Shown: piece after piece, positions 38,022 to 50,196 of the stretch
Position numbering within the stretch: position 1 is the first letter of the stretch
Layout: each line of letters begins with the position of its first letter
Assembly (NCBI GenBank): GCA_033002965.1
Contig: JAURVB010004689.1
Span: 1 to 64,000 of the forward strand
Reading direction: 5' to 3'
DNA: 64,000 nucleotides
From: Piper betle
Taxonomy: Eukaryota; Streptophyta; Magnoliopsida; Piperales; Piperaceae
Program-made: the position numbers and the translations under genes
The notes under the pieces: generated by a model
Database searches by the model: none
What the model was told of the DNA's origin: nothing
What the model saw: the letters and a program-made list of their open reading frames with translations, nothing else

Positions 38022-38149
38022 AATGAGTTGTAATTGTCATATAGCTTTCATTTTGATTTGATATCCTTGTCTTTTGTGAAAACAATTCCACAATCCAATT
38101 TGTCTAACATATATCCCATATTTTCTATCAATGATCCATAAAATTTCAA

Positions 38150-38660
38150 AATGTCTTAGCGGGTTGCATTTCTTCCCATTGGCTTGTACATTAGACATGG
38201 AACACTAGTTACCTAAAACCTTCATGTTCAGCAATACTTATTATGTACCCATGCCTTACAATCATTAATGCAATTTTTTCTCTAATAGCTTCCTGACCAA
38301 AAGTATATTTTCTAACGATCACTTTCCCCTCATTGTTCTTTCATGTGACTCCCAAAAGAGACTAATGAATATCTGCGTTTTTTTGGGACATTATGCTAAA
38401 TGACTGGAAAGGCTTGTTGTCCCATTTGCACTCTTTGCTACGAGTTCTGCCTTTCAATGATTGCACCTAGCATGTGTTACACCTTCCTTAAAGAATTTCA
38501 TAAACTCTCTCCACACAGATGTTTCCTTCCTAATAGGTAAGTGAGGTGGTAGATTAGCGTTTGGAGCAGTATTTTCTATTGGAGTAGGATTAGGAATAGC
38601 ACTATCTACATTGTTGAGAGGCAGTGGTTGACTCTCGATTGGATTAGTATCTTCCAAGCT
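38150..38660 (-). pseudogene. hAT transposase remnant with BED zinc finger
   Basis: The minus frame from 38657 gives an Asn/Pro-rich start and then SVWREFMKF and ARCNH, the first half of a BED finger. With stops and one shift it continues AELVAKSANGTTSLSSHL and CPKK, completing the Cys-Cys-His pattern, then FGQEAIREKIALMI and SIAEHEGF. This order is that of plant hAT transposases (Ac and DAYSLEEPER type). The rest of the transposase is missing. It is unlikely to be domesticated, because the frame is broken within the zinc finger. Confidence 0.65.
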
Positions 38661-40091
38661 ATTAATCCTTCATTACAAACATAAAAGTAAATAATCCAAA
38701 TCAATTCATTTCAACAATATAATTCACATCTTAAATTTAAATAAACAACTAATCATACTAAACAAGGAACTACAAGGTAAGTTACTTTATAGAAAGTAGA
38801 CAGTTCTATTTGCTATGATTTTAAAAACATTGTTTGTAAATGATACACACATTTCTTCACTTATTAAAAAATATTAACCAGCAAAAAATTAGTAAAAAAA
38901 ATGCAAAAGGTAGGATTAAAAAAATGAGAGAAATCAAACAAGATTAATCAAGAAAATAATTAATTACTAACTTCAAAATAAGATCAAACAAAGTGCATAT
39001 GAATTTACAATAGTTAAATCCAAAGACGAGCACAATAGAAGTCAAAACAAAGTGAATTTTATAATGAGAGAAGAATGTGGCATGATATGCGAAATCTTCT
39101 GTAAAGCAAGTTGTATGTGATTAAGTACATATATTAAACAAGTGCACAATAAAAAATAACATAAAACAATGTCATAAAAAACTAAGTCCACAAACCGTTT
39201 TGTCTAACTAAACCATATAAAGAATAGTGGAAAGAAAGAGATAAGACATTCCAGGCTTCCACCCACATGCACTTCAATGATCCGAATCATCGGATTCACC
39301 ACTGCCCTCCAAAGCCCGCCATCACACGCACCACATCAGCATGATACCATCGCCATAGCCAAACCCATTGCCGCCACCATCTAATCTTGAACAATGTTTA
39401 GGGATAGAAAATAGGATTATCAATTTTTAGATAATAACACAGAGTCCTCCCATACCATACCCCACCGCTTGTAAATGGATATATATTGGGGCTTCTCATA
39501 CGTTATCTACTTATTTAATGCCCAAACCCTTACCAATTGGGTTTGGCAGGGTTAGTTTTCACGGGCACCTGACTCAATGGGTACCCTTATACATTATAAT
39601 TATTAAATGAATAAACTTAGGGCATTTCACCACCTCGAGCGAGGTTATATATGCTCTAATTGTATTAATGACTATATAAATGTGCTTTATTACACAAAAC
39701 CCTATGATATTTACACCGCTGAGGGTAGGGGAAGTACTCGGTGCATGTTAAATGAATATGTGCCACTCTCATACGTAAAAATCGAAACACTCGTGCATCG
39801 ATATAAGGCCTTCTAGGGAATCATATACATATCGCAAAAGCCACTTGGACATGATTATATTCATTTTCAAAAACTAATTAAACGATTTCATCCTTGAAGA
39901 ATTACTAAAGAGCACAAAAAATAGGATGAATGACATGAAATTAATGAGATCAAGTAAAACTCAACTAATTCCGTCATCGATCAGAAAATCGAAACAACAA
40001 TAGAGCCAATCAATGATCAAGTAAAAGAAAGCACAACAGACCTGGTAAGATGAGCTCCTCAACCTAGTAGGACAGGCTCGCCTCTGAACAA
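38661..40091. other. AT-rich intergenic DNA
   Basis: No gene seen. The 69-codon frame at 39607-39816 has no recognised motif. From about 40030 the text is LTR-like and continues beyond the hAT insertion. Confidence 0.35.
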
Positions 40092-40099
40092 CCTAATAC
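40092..40099. repeat. Left target-site duplication CCTAATAC of the hAT element
   Basis: An exact copy stands at 41035-41042, immediately after the other end. Confidence 0.85.
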
Positions 40100-41034
40100 C
40101 ATGGTTGCATGAATTGGAATCGGAATCGGAATCGGTTTTCCAGGGAGTCGGAATCGGAATCGGAATCGGTCTGAATCGGCCAAGAATCGGTTCAGTTGAA
40201 TCGGTCCAAATTAATTTAATCGGTCATATATAATAATTTGACAATTTATAATATAAATATATTAAAATTGGGTATTGATGTTATTTTGATATTATTCTGT
40301 ATATTATAGTTTCTGATATTTTTAAATATTTTTAAAGATTTTTTTAAATTATTTAGAATTAATTATTATTTTTGACTCGAGTTAGACTCGAGTCAACTTT
40401 TAATTACGAGAATGCCACTCTTTACCCCCGCCGCCGCCGCTGCCGCCGGCCCGGTCGGCGGCGAGTCTCGAGGCGGCGATGTCGGAGGATGTCGGCAGCC
40501 CGGTCGGACGAACAGTCAGCGGCCCGCAGCCGGCGGCGAGGCGGCCCGGAGCGGCGGCGAGTCGGCGGCGAGTCGCGGCGATTCGTGCGTCACAGCCCGA
40601 TTCGGTCCGGCCACACTTCGGCGGCAACGTTGCGAGGTCGGCGGCGAGGTCGGTAGCCCGGTCGGCGGCGAGCCCGGAGTCGGGGAGCACGGCGGAGGGC
40701 GGAAACGGGGCGGCGGCGGGCGGACGAGCGGCGGCGGCGCGGGGGAGCGGGTTTGATTTTAGGTTTTTAAAATCCAAATTACCATTTTACCCATGCTTAA
40801 ATAATTTAATAAAAATCATACCTAGGGTATTTTAGTAATTTCATTAAAAAACCGATTCCGATTTAAATCGGCCGATTCCGATTCCGAGTTAAATCGGTCG
40901 GAATCGGCCGAACTCGGCCGATTCCGAGGCCGATTCGGGGCCGACCGAGTCGGCCCCGAAATCGGATCGGCATCGCGCCGATCCGATTTAAATCGGCCGA
41001 TTTCGCACGGAATCGGCCGATTCGTGCAACAGTG
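40100..41034. mobile_element. Non-autonomous hAT element, 935 bp, GC-rich cargo
   Basis: Flanked by the exact 8-bp duplication CCTAATAC. Ends CATGGTTGCATGAAT and ATTCGTGCAACAGTG are inverted repeats (12 of 15 match). Many AATCGG words crowd the left arm and CCGATT words the right arm, as subterminal transposase-binding repeats do in hAT elements. The centre has an AT-rich part with CTCGAGTCAACTTTTAATTACGAG-like text (40380-40410), almost as in LTR A1 at 19450-19485. A very GC-rich block follows at 40420-40760. The overlapping frames in that block are compositional, and no transposase is encoded. Confidence 0.88.
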
Positions 41035-42412
41035 CCTAATACTCAATAACACTACTCAAAACCTATACATAATGGTATGCATGCTGCTACTTAAGACAAC
41101 CACATACCCATGTCATGACACAATCTAATCACATATCACATCATATATCAGCTGCTCATAAGTGTAGACATGTCTAAAATTGATTAATATGAAATCAATC
41201 GTTGTAAGATAAACAACACATGAGTCATTTTATCAATGAAACAACATCCAAAAGTTTTATGATTTTAGTATATCATCATTAACATTTCTGTAAGCATGCA
41301 AGCCAAATTTTACATGAAAATATGGGTAAAATTGGTTACATACTCGGAAATTTTAGCAGTCTGCTCATATAACTTGTCAAAACGAATTTTATTACCTAAC
41401 TAAATGAACTCCACCTGCCCAGAATTTTTAGAGTGTTTGAATCGTATTAGAAAGAACATCTTTGTAAATTTTCAGGTCAAAATTCCATCTTTTGCCTTAT
41501 TAACTGAATTTTCTATTCTAGCCTTGAGATCTGGTAATCCCTACAACAGATTGTTGCACATAAGAAGTCCTCCTTAGAACGCTACCTAATCGCGTTTCAT
41601 ATTAGCTGAAATTTTATATACACTAACTTAGCATTAGGTTGATTCTGTTTGAAAATTTCCACCGAAAAATTCTTGCTCTATGGTTACCGAAACTTCTGAT
41701 CTTGGAAAAAATCTAAGAAATATGTAAACTGAACTATTATGACCTACAAGTTAATTCTAGTTATTCCCCAAAACCAAGTTCAAAATTGCTGAAATTTTAT
41801 GAGCTACATCATAACATTAAATCTAAGGTTTCTGAAAATTTTTAGCTTAAAACTCAAAGCCTCAAGTCACCAACTTGGGACATAATTTCATCAAACAATT
41901 ACTGGACATGCCTGGACAGCTCCCTAGTTCACCTATTTCATGACTTCTCAAGCTAATCCCAGACTCTTCATGTCCAAAATGAAATTTTTACCTAATTCCC
42001 CTACAAATTTAGACTAAAACTAGTTAAAATTTTAAATCTTTTACGTACAAAATACCACCTTCACAGCTCCTTTTTCAAATTATCAAAACAGTGATAATTT
42101 CATAAATATCTCAACACGAAACGTTTAACTCATGCAATCCTGAACAAAACATCACATAATCAAGCACAAATGATTTTATACTAAAACTATTTACCATGGA
42201 TAAACATGGATGCAACATGCATGATGAATTTTAGATGAGAAAAGGGGAAAAACATTGTGTACCTCTTGGATGATGAAATTAGAGAACACACTATAGATTC
42301 ACCAATTGGAACTTGGATTTGTTGAAAATGTGCCGGATTTGAGGGATGAAGATGGAGTGGAAAGGTAGGAGATGGTGACTTGCTTTCGTGGACGTGAATA
42401 AGAATGAGAAAT

Positions 42413-43234
42413 TGTAAAACCCATGACTCGAGTCAGAGTTTTATATTAGTGAACCGGCCAGTTCAACCGCTAATTTGATTCAAGTTAGTTTCAAAATATG
42501 TGTGCTAAGCCAAGGCCGACCATGTGTTATGAGCAGTGAAGGTCAAATACACCCGAGTATATGATGATAACATAGAAAAAATAATAAAAAATGAGTTATT
42601 AGAGAATATGACAATATACTAGTTATTTTTTTTACGTATTTGAGAGTAGAATTATTTTTAAGACAAATAACGCATTAAGACTCATCAGATATCAGTTTGG
42701 GGGGTGATTATTAGTTATAAAACATGTCATTTTGTTGTTATTGAGTGTATAATATTTTATAATATTTTATCATATTTTTTGGATTTGTTTTTATAATTTA
42801 TTAGAAGTTAGTAATTATTTTTTACTCGAGTCAGAATCGAGTCAATTTTTATTTACGAAATTACCACCCAAAACCCCCTCCCAACATTTTGTCCTCTCAC
42901 CCCGATCACCACCCCAATCACCATCGTTGACGTCATCTCTGGCCGCCGTGCCAAATCCGATTGACGTCACCAACCTCCGCTAACCATCACCGAGGCATCC
43001 CCCTCCTTCCCAACTGCCTATTAGCCTCCACAACACAAGGGAGCCACCATGTTTTTGATGCAGATTCTGCTGCCAGTCATGCAGCTTTGCCATCTCCGTT
43101 TGGCCATTACCGTCCCGTTGACCTAGGCTACTTTTCCCCCACCATGGACTGTTGCCGAGATAGGCAAAAGGTCGATGGGCATCCTTGACTGACACCCATG
43201 GCCATTGTTGGTGACCATCATTGTGGTCACCTCA
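42413..43234 (+). mobile_element. LTR-A fragment (copy A2), first 0.8 kb only
   Basis: Starts TGTAAAACCCATGACTCGAG and follows LTR A through the ACTCGAGTCAG block (42825) and the C-rich island, then is cut by the start of copy A3. Confidence 0.65.
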
Positions 43235-44924
43235 TGTAAAACGTGTGACTCGAGTTAAAGTTTTACATTAGAGAACCAATCAGTTCAACCGTAGGTTCTA
43301 GTCCAATCAATTTTATAATTGCGTGTTAAGTCAAGGCTAGCCATGAGTTATTAGCAATAAAGGTCAAGTATACCTATGTATATGATGATAATATCAGAAA
43401 GATGGTGAGAAATGAGGAATCAGAGTATATAAAAGTATGCAGTATATTTTTTTATGTATTTGGTCGTAAAATTATTTTTAGCCTGAATAACGCATTGGAA
43501 CGTGTTATAGGACAGTTTGGGTGGGCTATTAGCTATAAAAAATGTCATTATGGTGTTATGGTATGTAATATATTTTATGGGATTTTCCCTTTTTTGGAAT
43601 TTTTTTACGATTTATTACAAGTTCGTTATTATTCTTAACTTGAGTCAGAGTTGAGTCAACATTTATTTACGATATCACCACCAAACTATTTCTCCCCTCG
43701 ACATATATTATCTCCCCCCAAACCCTCAACGCCACCCCCTATGCACGCCGCCAAAGCTGCCGTTGATGTAACCACATCACTGATCGACACCGCCTAGCCT
43801 AGATGTGTTGTTGCTATGTCGTCCCGAGCTCCCCTATCTATCGCCTGGCCTCCACTAAGCGAGGGAGCCGCGCCCTAGCACCACGCTCCCTTCGCTGATC
43901 ACACTGCTGGCGACCATCACCTCTGGCATCTAGTCGCCACTTCGAAGTCGCCAACCCTCCCACGACCTTCCCCGACCAGAGCAAAACCTAGCGCTGCCCA
44001 TCCCGGCCAGATCTAACCCCACCACCGACCGTCCCTCTTTTGCCCATTTCCGGTGAGCCACTGCCTCTGCCGACCTTGTCAACATCATAGACACGTTAGG
44101 CTCACCGAGTTGGTGCCAAACGTACCCCATATCACTGCCATCTCACCGGCAACAGGCATCGAAAAATTGCCAAAAAGTGCCAAAAAACCGCTAGAAAATT
44201 GGATTCGCTTGAATTCGTAGGATGTTCCATCGAACTCATCCAGCCAAACTGATTGAACTTCAGACACCACCAAGCACCGAATTCGAGCTCTAAGACGCAC
44301 GACGAAACCCTGGCCGTCATTGATTGCCGACAATGTGAGGTATAATTGCCTTCAATTTAATTGTTTAAAATTGATTTTTGTTATCACAAAATGCTAGGAT
44401 TGTGAATTGATGGACTGGATATTTTTATTGTAAATAAAAATAAAATATAAATTGCCTAATTGAAGTGTATTAAAATGAATGCTAAGCAACTAATTAAGTA
44501 AAGTAAGTAATTATTGTAATCTAATGCAACGTAACATTGGAAAACTTATGTGTGATTGATGTATGATGTGGTGTGTGTATGCTATAGGATGTTTAATGCT
44601 TCATTCAGTTAGCGGACATTAGCTTTTAGTTTGATGTGTAGGTACAGAGTAGGAGCTTGCCGCATAGGTGCGTGGATACGATTGGAACTTCTACCAGGTC
44701 CGTTTAGGAGTCGATCGTAATTTATTGTCGGATTCTATCGTGATTTGTTTTAACAGGTAAGTAGATGTGTCAAGTGGTGGATTTATTGTATCTCACTGGG
44801 CACGAGCCATTTAGCGTATCGTATTTCCGGATTAATAACCCTTGAGGATGAGATCCCTCAAGTTTGTTTTCGAAACTCAAATCCAGCTAGCAATGCCTTG
44901 AGGCCTATATATTGAATTCCCTAC

Positions 44925-44927
<3 letters not shown>

Positions 44928-44964
<37 letters not shown>
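44928..44964. repeat. AT microsatellite inside LTR A3
   Basis: The same LTR position in A4 carries another AT run (51750-51786). A1 has none there. Confidence 0.9.
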
Positions 44965-44965
<1 letters not shown>

Positions 44966-45768
44966 CTTTCGTGCTTTTAGTGAGTTATGAGATGGGGAAA
45001 CCAGTGGCCATGTCTTGAGATAGGGAATGCGTTTGTCAAGTTTTTAGTGAGATGTGAGATGGGGAAACCGGAATTGGTGAGTGTACATTCCATTCCCGAG
45101 GGATCCTAATAACTCCATCTTTGAGTTCCTCAAACCCAGAGAAGTGTGGAGGTTTACGGGTATTGTTATGCAGCACATGTATAGACTTGTGGCGTAAAAG
45201 GGTACCAGAGGTGCATGCCTGAGAGTACTAGCCTCTGTACTCAGGGCTAGGAGTAATACGGAGGATGTGGAGGGCTGAGAGGAATGAGAGTTATTTTGTC
45301 GTGCGAAGGGATCGTTTAAATTGGGAAGGAAAGAGAATGATATGGAAAGGGGATGCTACTGCCTGAGGTTGACGGCTCTCATTATTGCCCTTATGAGAGT
45401 TCTTGAGGAAGTGTATGAGGTTTTTACTCAACAAGAAGGTTGGCTCTCCTGTGTCAGTTTGTTATTAGTTATTTCTGGACCGGTAACGCTTGTTACTGAT
45501 GTCTCTTTATTATATATGAAGGTGAGAATCTTGAGGAATGAAAGCTGTTGGGGCTACAGAGGAGCAACAATGAAATTGCACACACATGTGCCTTCTAATT
45601 GTAATTGGTGGTGTATTAAACTGTGTGGATAATGAATTTGAATGATATTTTCTATAAATTGGTAAAGATTTTTTGTATGTGAATGAAAATGGAAAGTGGA
45701 AAGTGAACAGGGTGAGCTACAGAGAGAGGATAACTAGAATGTGAAGAACATACTGAGTTTTGATTATG

Positions 45769-45770
<2 letters not shown>

Positions 45771-45806
<36 letters not shown>
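45771..45806. repeat. ATT trinucleotide microsatellite inside LTR A3
   Basis: About 12 TTA/ATT units. The same LTR position in A1 holds an AT run (about 21602-21624). Confidence 0.9.
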
Positions 45807-45807
<1 letters not shown>

Positions 45808-45955
45808 AATACATACTAATTGTTGTGGACAGGGTGTCTCCTATTACACGTTTAGGGGAAACTCTATCAATTTTTTTTTAAAAATTAATTATTTTCTTTA
45901 AACTTTTCGTTTGCTTGGTTTGTTTGTGTACTTGTTTGCATATCATGATATGAAA

Positions 45956-47184
45956 GGTTGAACATATCAGTAGAATCTGGAGTTGTGGCAATATGAAAGG
46001 TTCATGAAGAATGGCTGACGACCATTCTTTGGGAAGTTGGATGTAGAAGAGGCATTCCTATGGATATCATCGGCCATAGGAGTGTTTGGTAGTATGGGAT
46101 GCCCGATGGAGCACAAAGTACGCATCATTACAGGGACATTCCAAGATGAAGGAAGAGTATGGAGGAATTTAGAACAGAATTTGATGGAAAGTATTTTTTG
46201 CTAGATGTGAGGAAGAGGAAGGAGCGGGAATTCTAAACATTGAGGCAAGGACCCATGACAGTGCTGCAAAACGAGACCAGGTTTAGAGCTATGGAGAGAT
46301 TCACACCTGATTTGGTTCGCACTAAAGGAAGAAGAATAGAGCATTTTTATGAAGGCCTCCATCATGAGAGTAGGATGGCCTATTTGGATAGGAAGTTTGC
46401 TACCTTCAGTGATGTTCTCAGAGTTGTAGGTGAGGTAGAGCGAGTTATAGCTGCTAGACCTCGCAGGGATCTTAACCAACCATAGCAACATCCAAGGTTG
46501 TATCAGCCAAAGTAGGGAGCACATCAGAGTTGTTGAACAAATGCAACAATTGCCATGAGGGCTATGGATGGCAAAGTTCAAGGCTACAGAGCACGTTCTG
46601 TCAAAATTGCCATTGTCACCATGGAGGTGAATGCAAAGTAGGCATGAATGTTTGTTAGAGTTGTGGTCAGCCAAGACATCAAGCTGTTGATTGCAGAAGT
46701 ATGCATGAATGTTTTCTAGAGTTGTGGTCAGCCAGGATATTGAGCTGCAAATTGCAGAGCAGGCACTAGGGTATGTTATAGTTGTAGTCAACCAGGGCAT
46801 AAAGCCGTATCTTGTCCAGCTAGCCAGACCCAAGAGTTGACACCTCTAGCACCTCAACAAAGACTTGCACTCCTATCTCTCCAACAGCAACCATAGCAGA
46901 GAGGCCAACGGGCCAAGGTCAAGGCAAGAGAGGCGGAGACCAACAACCACTGCGAGAACAACCAAGGTGACAAAATCAGAGAGGGTACATGGATGCAGAG
47001 CAAGCTAGACAGCAGAAGGGTAGACAACAGGCACTGCTAGCTCAGAATTAGGCTAAACCACCAGCAGCATCTCTTGCCCTAGCACAGCATCAGCCAGTGA
47101 GGATGTATGCAACCACTGTGGCAGAGGCACTCGAGGATATGATAATATTGACTGAAGGATTTAAGCACCAGATAGATAAGATGG
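45956..47184 (+). pseudogene. Tekay-like gag remnant with extra zinc knuckles
   Basis: Capsid-type text at 46080-46485: MEHKVRIITGTFQDEGRVW, then RQGPMTVLQNETRFRAMERF and RMAYLDRKFATFSDVLRVV. The Cys/His region follows at 46530-46830: CQNCHCHHGGEC, then CxSCGQPRHQAVDC, then after a one-base shift xSCGQPGYxAANC (His replaced by Tyr), then CYSCSQPGHKAVSCP. Related elements usually show one H-x-G-E-C type plus one CGQxGH knuckle, so the CGQPGH unit appears tripled. A Gln-rich linker leads to 47184, where the sequence jumps to RNase H. Confidence 0.75.
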
Positions 47185-48209
47185 GCGGTGATGTTATCTG
47201 ATTATGAGATTGACATAGCATACAATGATGGGAAAGCGAATGTGGTAGCAGATGCATTGAGCATGAATCCAGAAGTCTCGTACTCTACAGGCTTGGCAGT
47301 AGTGTCAGTGACTGAGTATGCTATGGGCCAGACGCAGTTGGATGGAATGATGGCGCAACTAACCATTCACCTGAGTCTACTTGAGTAGATTAGGATTGCA
47401 CAAGAGGTAGATCCATAGTTGAAGTATTGGTTGGAGCATAGAAGACTCCAAGAATTGGTCAGGGATGCAGATGGGTTAGCCAGACTGAAAGGCTGACTCT
47501 TTGTGCCAAATATTCCAGATTATCCAGACTTTGAAGTATGATTCTTCATGAAGCTCATATGTCAAGATGCCCAGTGCATCCAAGTGGAGTGAAGATGTTC
47601 CATGATGTCCGACGAGCATATTGGGGTCCATGAATGAAGAGAGAAGTATACGACTCAATTGCCAGATGTTTGGTGTGCCAGCAAGTGAAAGCCGAGCACG
47701 TACACCCAGGTGGAACACTATAGCCATTGGGAGCCCCAATATGGAAAAGGACTTTGTAGTCAGTCTGCATAGGACCCGCCTACAGAAGGATGCAATATGG
47801 GTCATAGTAGATCAACTCACAAAGAGCACACACTTCATACCATCAGGATGGATTACCCACTGATTCTTTTGGCCACACTGTACATAGACCAAATAGTCAG
47901 CCTAGATGGAGTGCCACAGGAGATCATATCAAACAGGGATCCAAGGTTCACATCTCGATTTTGGAAGGTTTTTTAGGCAGCCATCTACACTTAATCGAGA
48001 TGTAACACAATCTTTCACTCTTAGATAGATTGGCAGACTGAGAGAACTATATAGATCCTAGAGGATTTGCTCCGAGCATGTATTTTTTATTTCGGAGGAA
48101 GTTAGGAAGAGAGAGAGTTCTCCTACAACAACAGCTATGAGGCCATGATAGGAATGTCACCATTTGAGGCACTATATGGCAAACCATGTTGATCCCCAGT
48201 GTGTTGGGT
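47185..48209 (+). pseudogene. Tekay-like RNase H end and integrase remnant (left piece)
   Basis: Opens with LSDYEIDIAYNDGKANVVADAL (47190-47260), the end of RNase H. Protease and reverse transcriptase are therefore deleted between gag and this point. The integrase zinc-binding region (ILHEAHMSRCPVHPSGVKMF near 47540) and core fragments follow, up to MSPFEALYGKPC near 48180. The frame is broken repeatedly. It ends where a family-B LTR begins. Confidence 0.75.
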
Positions 48210-49438
48210 TGTTAAGTGTTTAAAGCATACAATATTTACCCATGTTTCTAATGTGTTTTTGTTCTTCCCAGGTATAAACATTATTAATTAGGTGATATAT
48301 CTCGTCATATTCTAGTTAATTAATATTTTATGAGATATTCTTAATTTTGGAGTTTTGATGCAAAAAAAGATAATACAAATTAAGCTTAGGATTTGTTGGT
48401 TAGAGCATTAGACCAGATTTGTTGGTTAGAGCATTAGACCCCACCCATTAATGGCTACAATTTTTGGTGTTGGCAAAGCTCGATTAGTATGGCTATAAAT
48501 AGCTTTGGTGCCATTATCGGGGAGTTAGAAACTTCATTGGACATCATAATCAATTAGTCCACATCGAGTTGTGGAATTCTTCCTCAAATTCTTGTATTTC
48601 CTTGGTATCCCATCTTCTATATAAAGGAGTGGTCATTTGTTATTTGATATATCTCAACTCTTGGCTTAGGAGTTTAGTAAAATAAATAGTTCTAGGTTTT
48701 GTAATTATTTTCCTTTTATAATGAAACTAGTTTCTTCTTTATATTGTTTTCTATTTTTATTATGGAGTAATTTTTTATTTAGTTCTAGAGAAGAATGGAA
48801 CTTAACATGGTTTAATTGAATTCATTTCAACCTCTTACTCTTTTATTCAATCAGATTGTTTGAATTATCATGTTCTTAATGCTAAGAATAGATTGATTGC
48901 TCATTTCTTAAATCACGATGTTTAATTAGATGTCTGGAGAAATTAATTAGATTAGTCATTAATTATTCATTATACGACGAGTCTTTTAACTTGTTTGTCG
49001 TTTTGGTTGGGATATACTCAACACCGTATGTGATTGTAAGGCAAATTTTAATGCGTTATTTTGTTGATTAATCAATTATCACCGGAAGGAAGAAATTGAG
49101 GAAAAATAATAGAAGCATGAAGGAGTGGGATCCACCATGTCATATAATTATCCTAGATCGACAATCTGAGGGAATAAAATATAAGAGTAAGATGTGATGA
49201 AGATTAAATTCATGTTAATGGAAATTTAACTCTAGAACGAGTTTTATCATTTAACTTCTCCTTTAATTAAAAGTTATTATTTAGATTTAGTTAAATTGAT
49301 TATTTTTGTTTTGCTCTCAATTTTATTTTCTTTAATTAATTTAAGTAAATTCATCTCTATGTGTGAACGATACTCGAATTCATCATTATATTACTTGTTT
49401 CGATCGTGTATACTTCCATGTTATTGAAATTATTCGAA
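48210..49438 (+). mobile_element. LTR, family B (copy B2), inside the integrase remnant
   Basis: Starts TGTTAAGTGTTTAAAGC and ends near ATTATTCGAA, parallel to B1 and B3. The TATA-like word CTATATAAAGG is at about 48617. A 26-bp tandem duplication (GATTTGTTGGTTAGAGCATT...) lies at 48412-48468. Near 48508 the text TTTGGTGCCATTATCGGGGA resembles the Athila/Tat primer-binding site, but it lies inside the repeat. No clean target duplication is seen. Confidence 0.65.
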
Positions 49439-49440
49439 TG

Positions 49441-50196
49441 TTGGCAAGAGTATCTACCTCTCGTAGAGTTCACATACAACAACCGTTATTAGGCCTCAAT
49501 TGGAATGATATCATTCGAAGCATTTTACGACAGACCATGTCTATCCCCAATATCTTGGGTACAGGGTAGCAACCAAATGATGTAGTGAAACAAGAGGAAG
49601 TGATGCAGATCAGGAAGAGAATGAAGTCATCTCAGGAAAATTATGTCAATAAGCATAGATGTGAGGTTCATTTCGTAGTAGATCACATTTTTTGAAGGTC
49701 TCTTCGACTACGGGAAACATGAGATTCGGGATGCATGGCAAACTCAGTATGCAATATATCAGACCATTTGACTTGATTGAGTGGAATAGATAAGTGGCTT
49801 ATAGACTAGCATTGCTGCCATATCTATCAATTGTTCACGATGTCTTCCATGTGTCATTACTAAAAACATACCATCTAGACAACTCTCACGTTGTCAATTT
49901 CACTGAGATAGAGCTGCACTCAGACTAGACATATCCAAAAGATGCAGCAAAGATCATGGACCACGAAATGAAAGTTCTTCGAAGAAAAGAAGTTCCCCTA
50001 GTATGACTGCAATAGACTCGACGAGAAGTTAATGAATCTACATGGGAACGCGAGGATGTGATGAAGAAGAGATGCCCAGAGATATTCAAGCAACTAGCTT
50101 CATGACTACACACTCTAGTTGAGATTTAGTTTTTCAAATTATTAATGAGGGAAGGGTGTAAAACTCCTTGGGTAAAATTTCGAGGACGAAATTTTT
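49441..50196 (+). pseudogene. Tekay-like integrase remnant (right piece) with 3' end
   Basis: Begins again at the integrase stretch that the left piece had already passed (WQEYLPLVEFTYNN at 49443, then IGMISFEAFYDRPC), so about 100 bp occur on both sides of LTR B2 in diverged form. It runs to the chromo-type C-terminus near 49980 and the 3' motif CGAGGACGAAATTTTT at 50180, then LTR A4. Confidence 0.7.

Larger units (their letters stand above)
40030..42412 (-). mobile_element. Gypsy-type LTR remnant read on the minus strand, split by a hAT insertion
   Basis: The style of the text around 41300-42100 (repeated AAATTTT and GCTGAAATTTTA words, no frames) and its continuity across the 8-bp duplication at 40092 and 41035 suggest a single older LTR. 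No pol is attached and the ends are not defined. Confidence 0.4.
43235..45955 (+). mobile_element. LTR, family A (copy A3), 5' LTR of the gag remnant
   Basis: Starts TGTAAAACGTGTGAC. Blocks match A4 in order: a C-rich island at 43680-44100, GGTATAAT near 44340, AACAGGTAAG at 44753, TATATATGAAGGTGAG near 45515. It lacks the last 190 bp of A4 and no primer-binding site is seen, so a deletion joins it directly to gag. The 45321-45632 frame lies in the LTR and is not taken as a gene. Confidence 0.65.

Noticed and set aside
40372..40835. Several overlapping Arg/Ala/Gly-rich frames of 94-125 codons on both strands
   Set aside because: All sit on the GC-rich centre of the hAT element; frames are open only because stop codons are rare in such composition.
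43930..44333. Minus frames of 62-82 codons
   Set aside because: Antisense to the C-rich island of LTR A3; no conserved protein.
46201..46833. 210-codon minus-strand open frame
   Set aside because: Lies antisense to a recognisable gag with zinc knuckles on the plus strand; the minus translation has no known motif.
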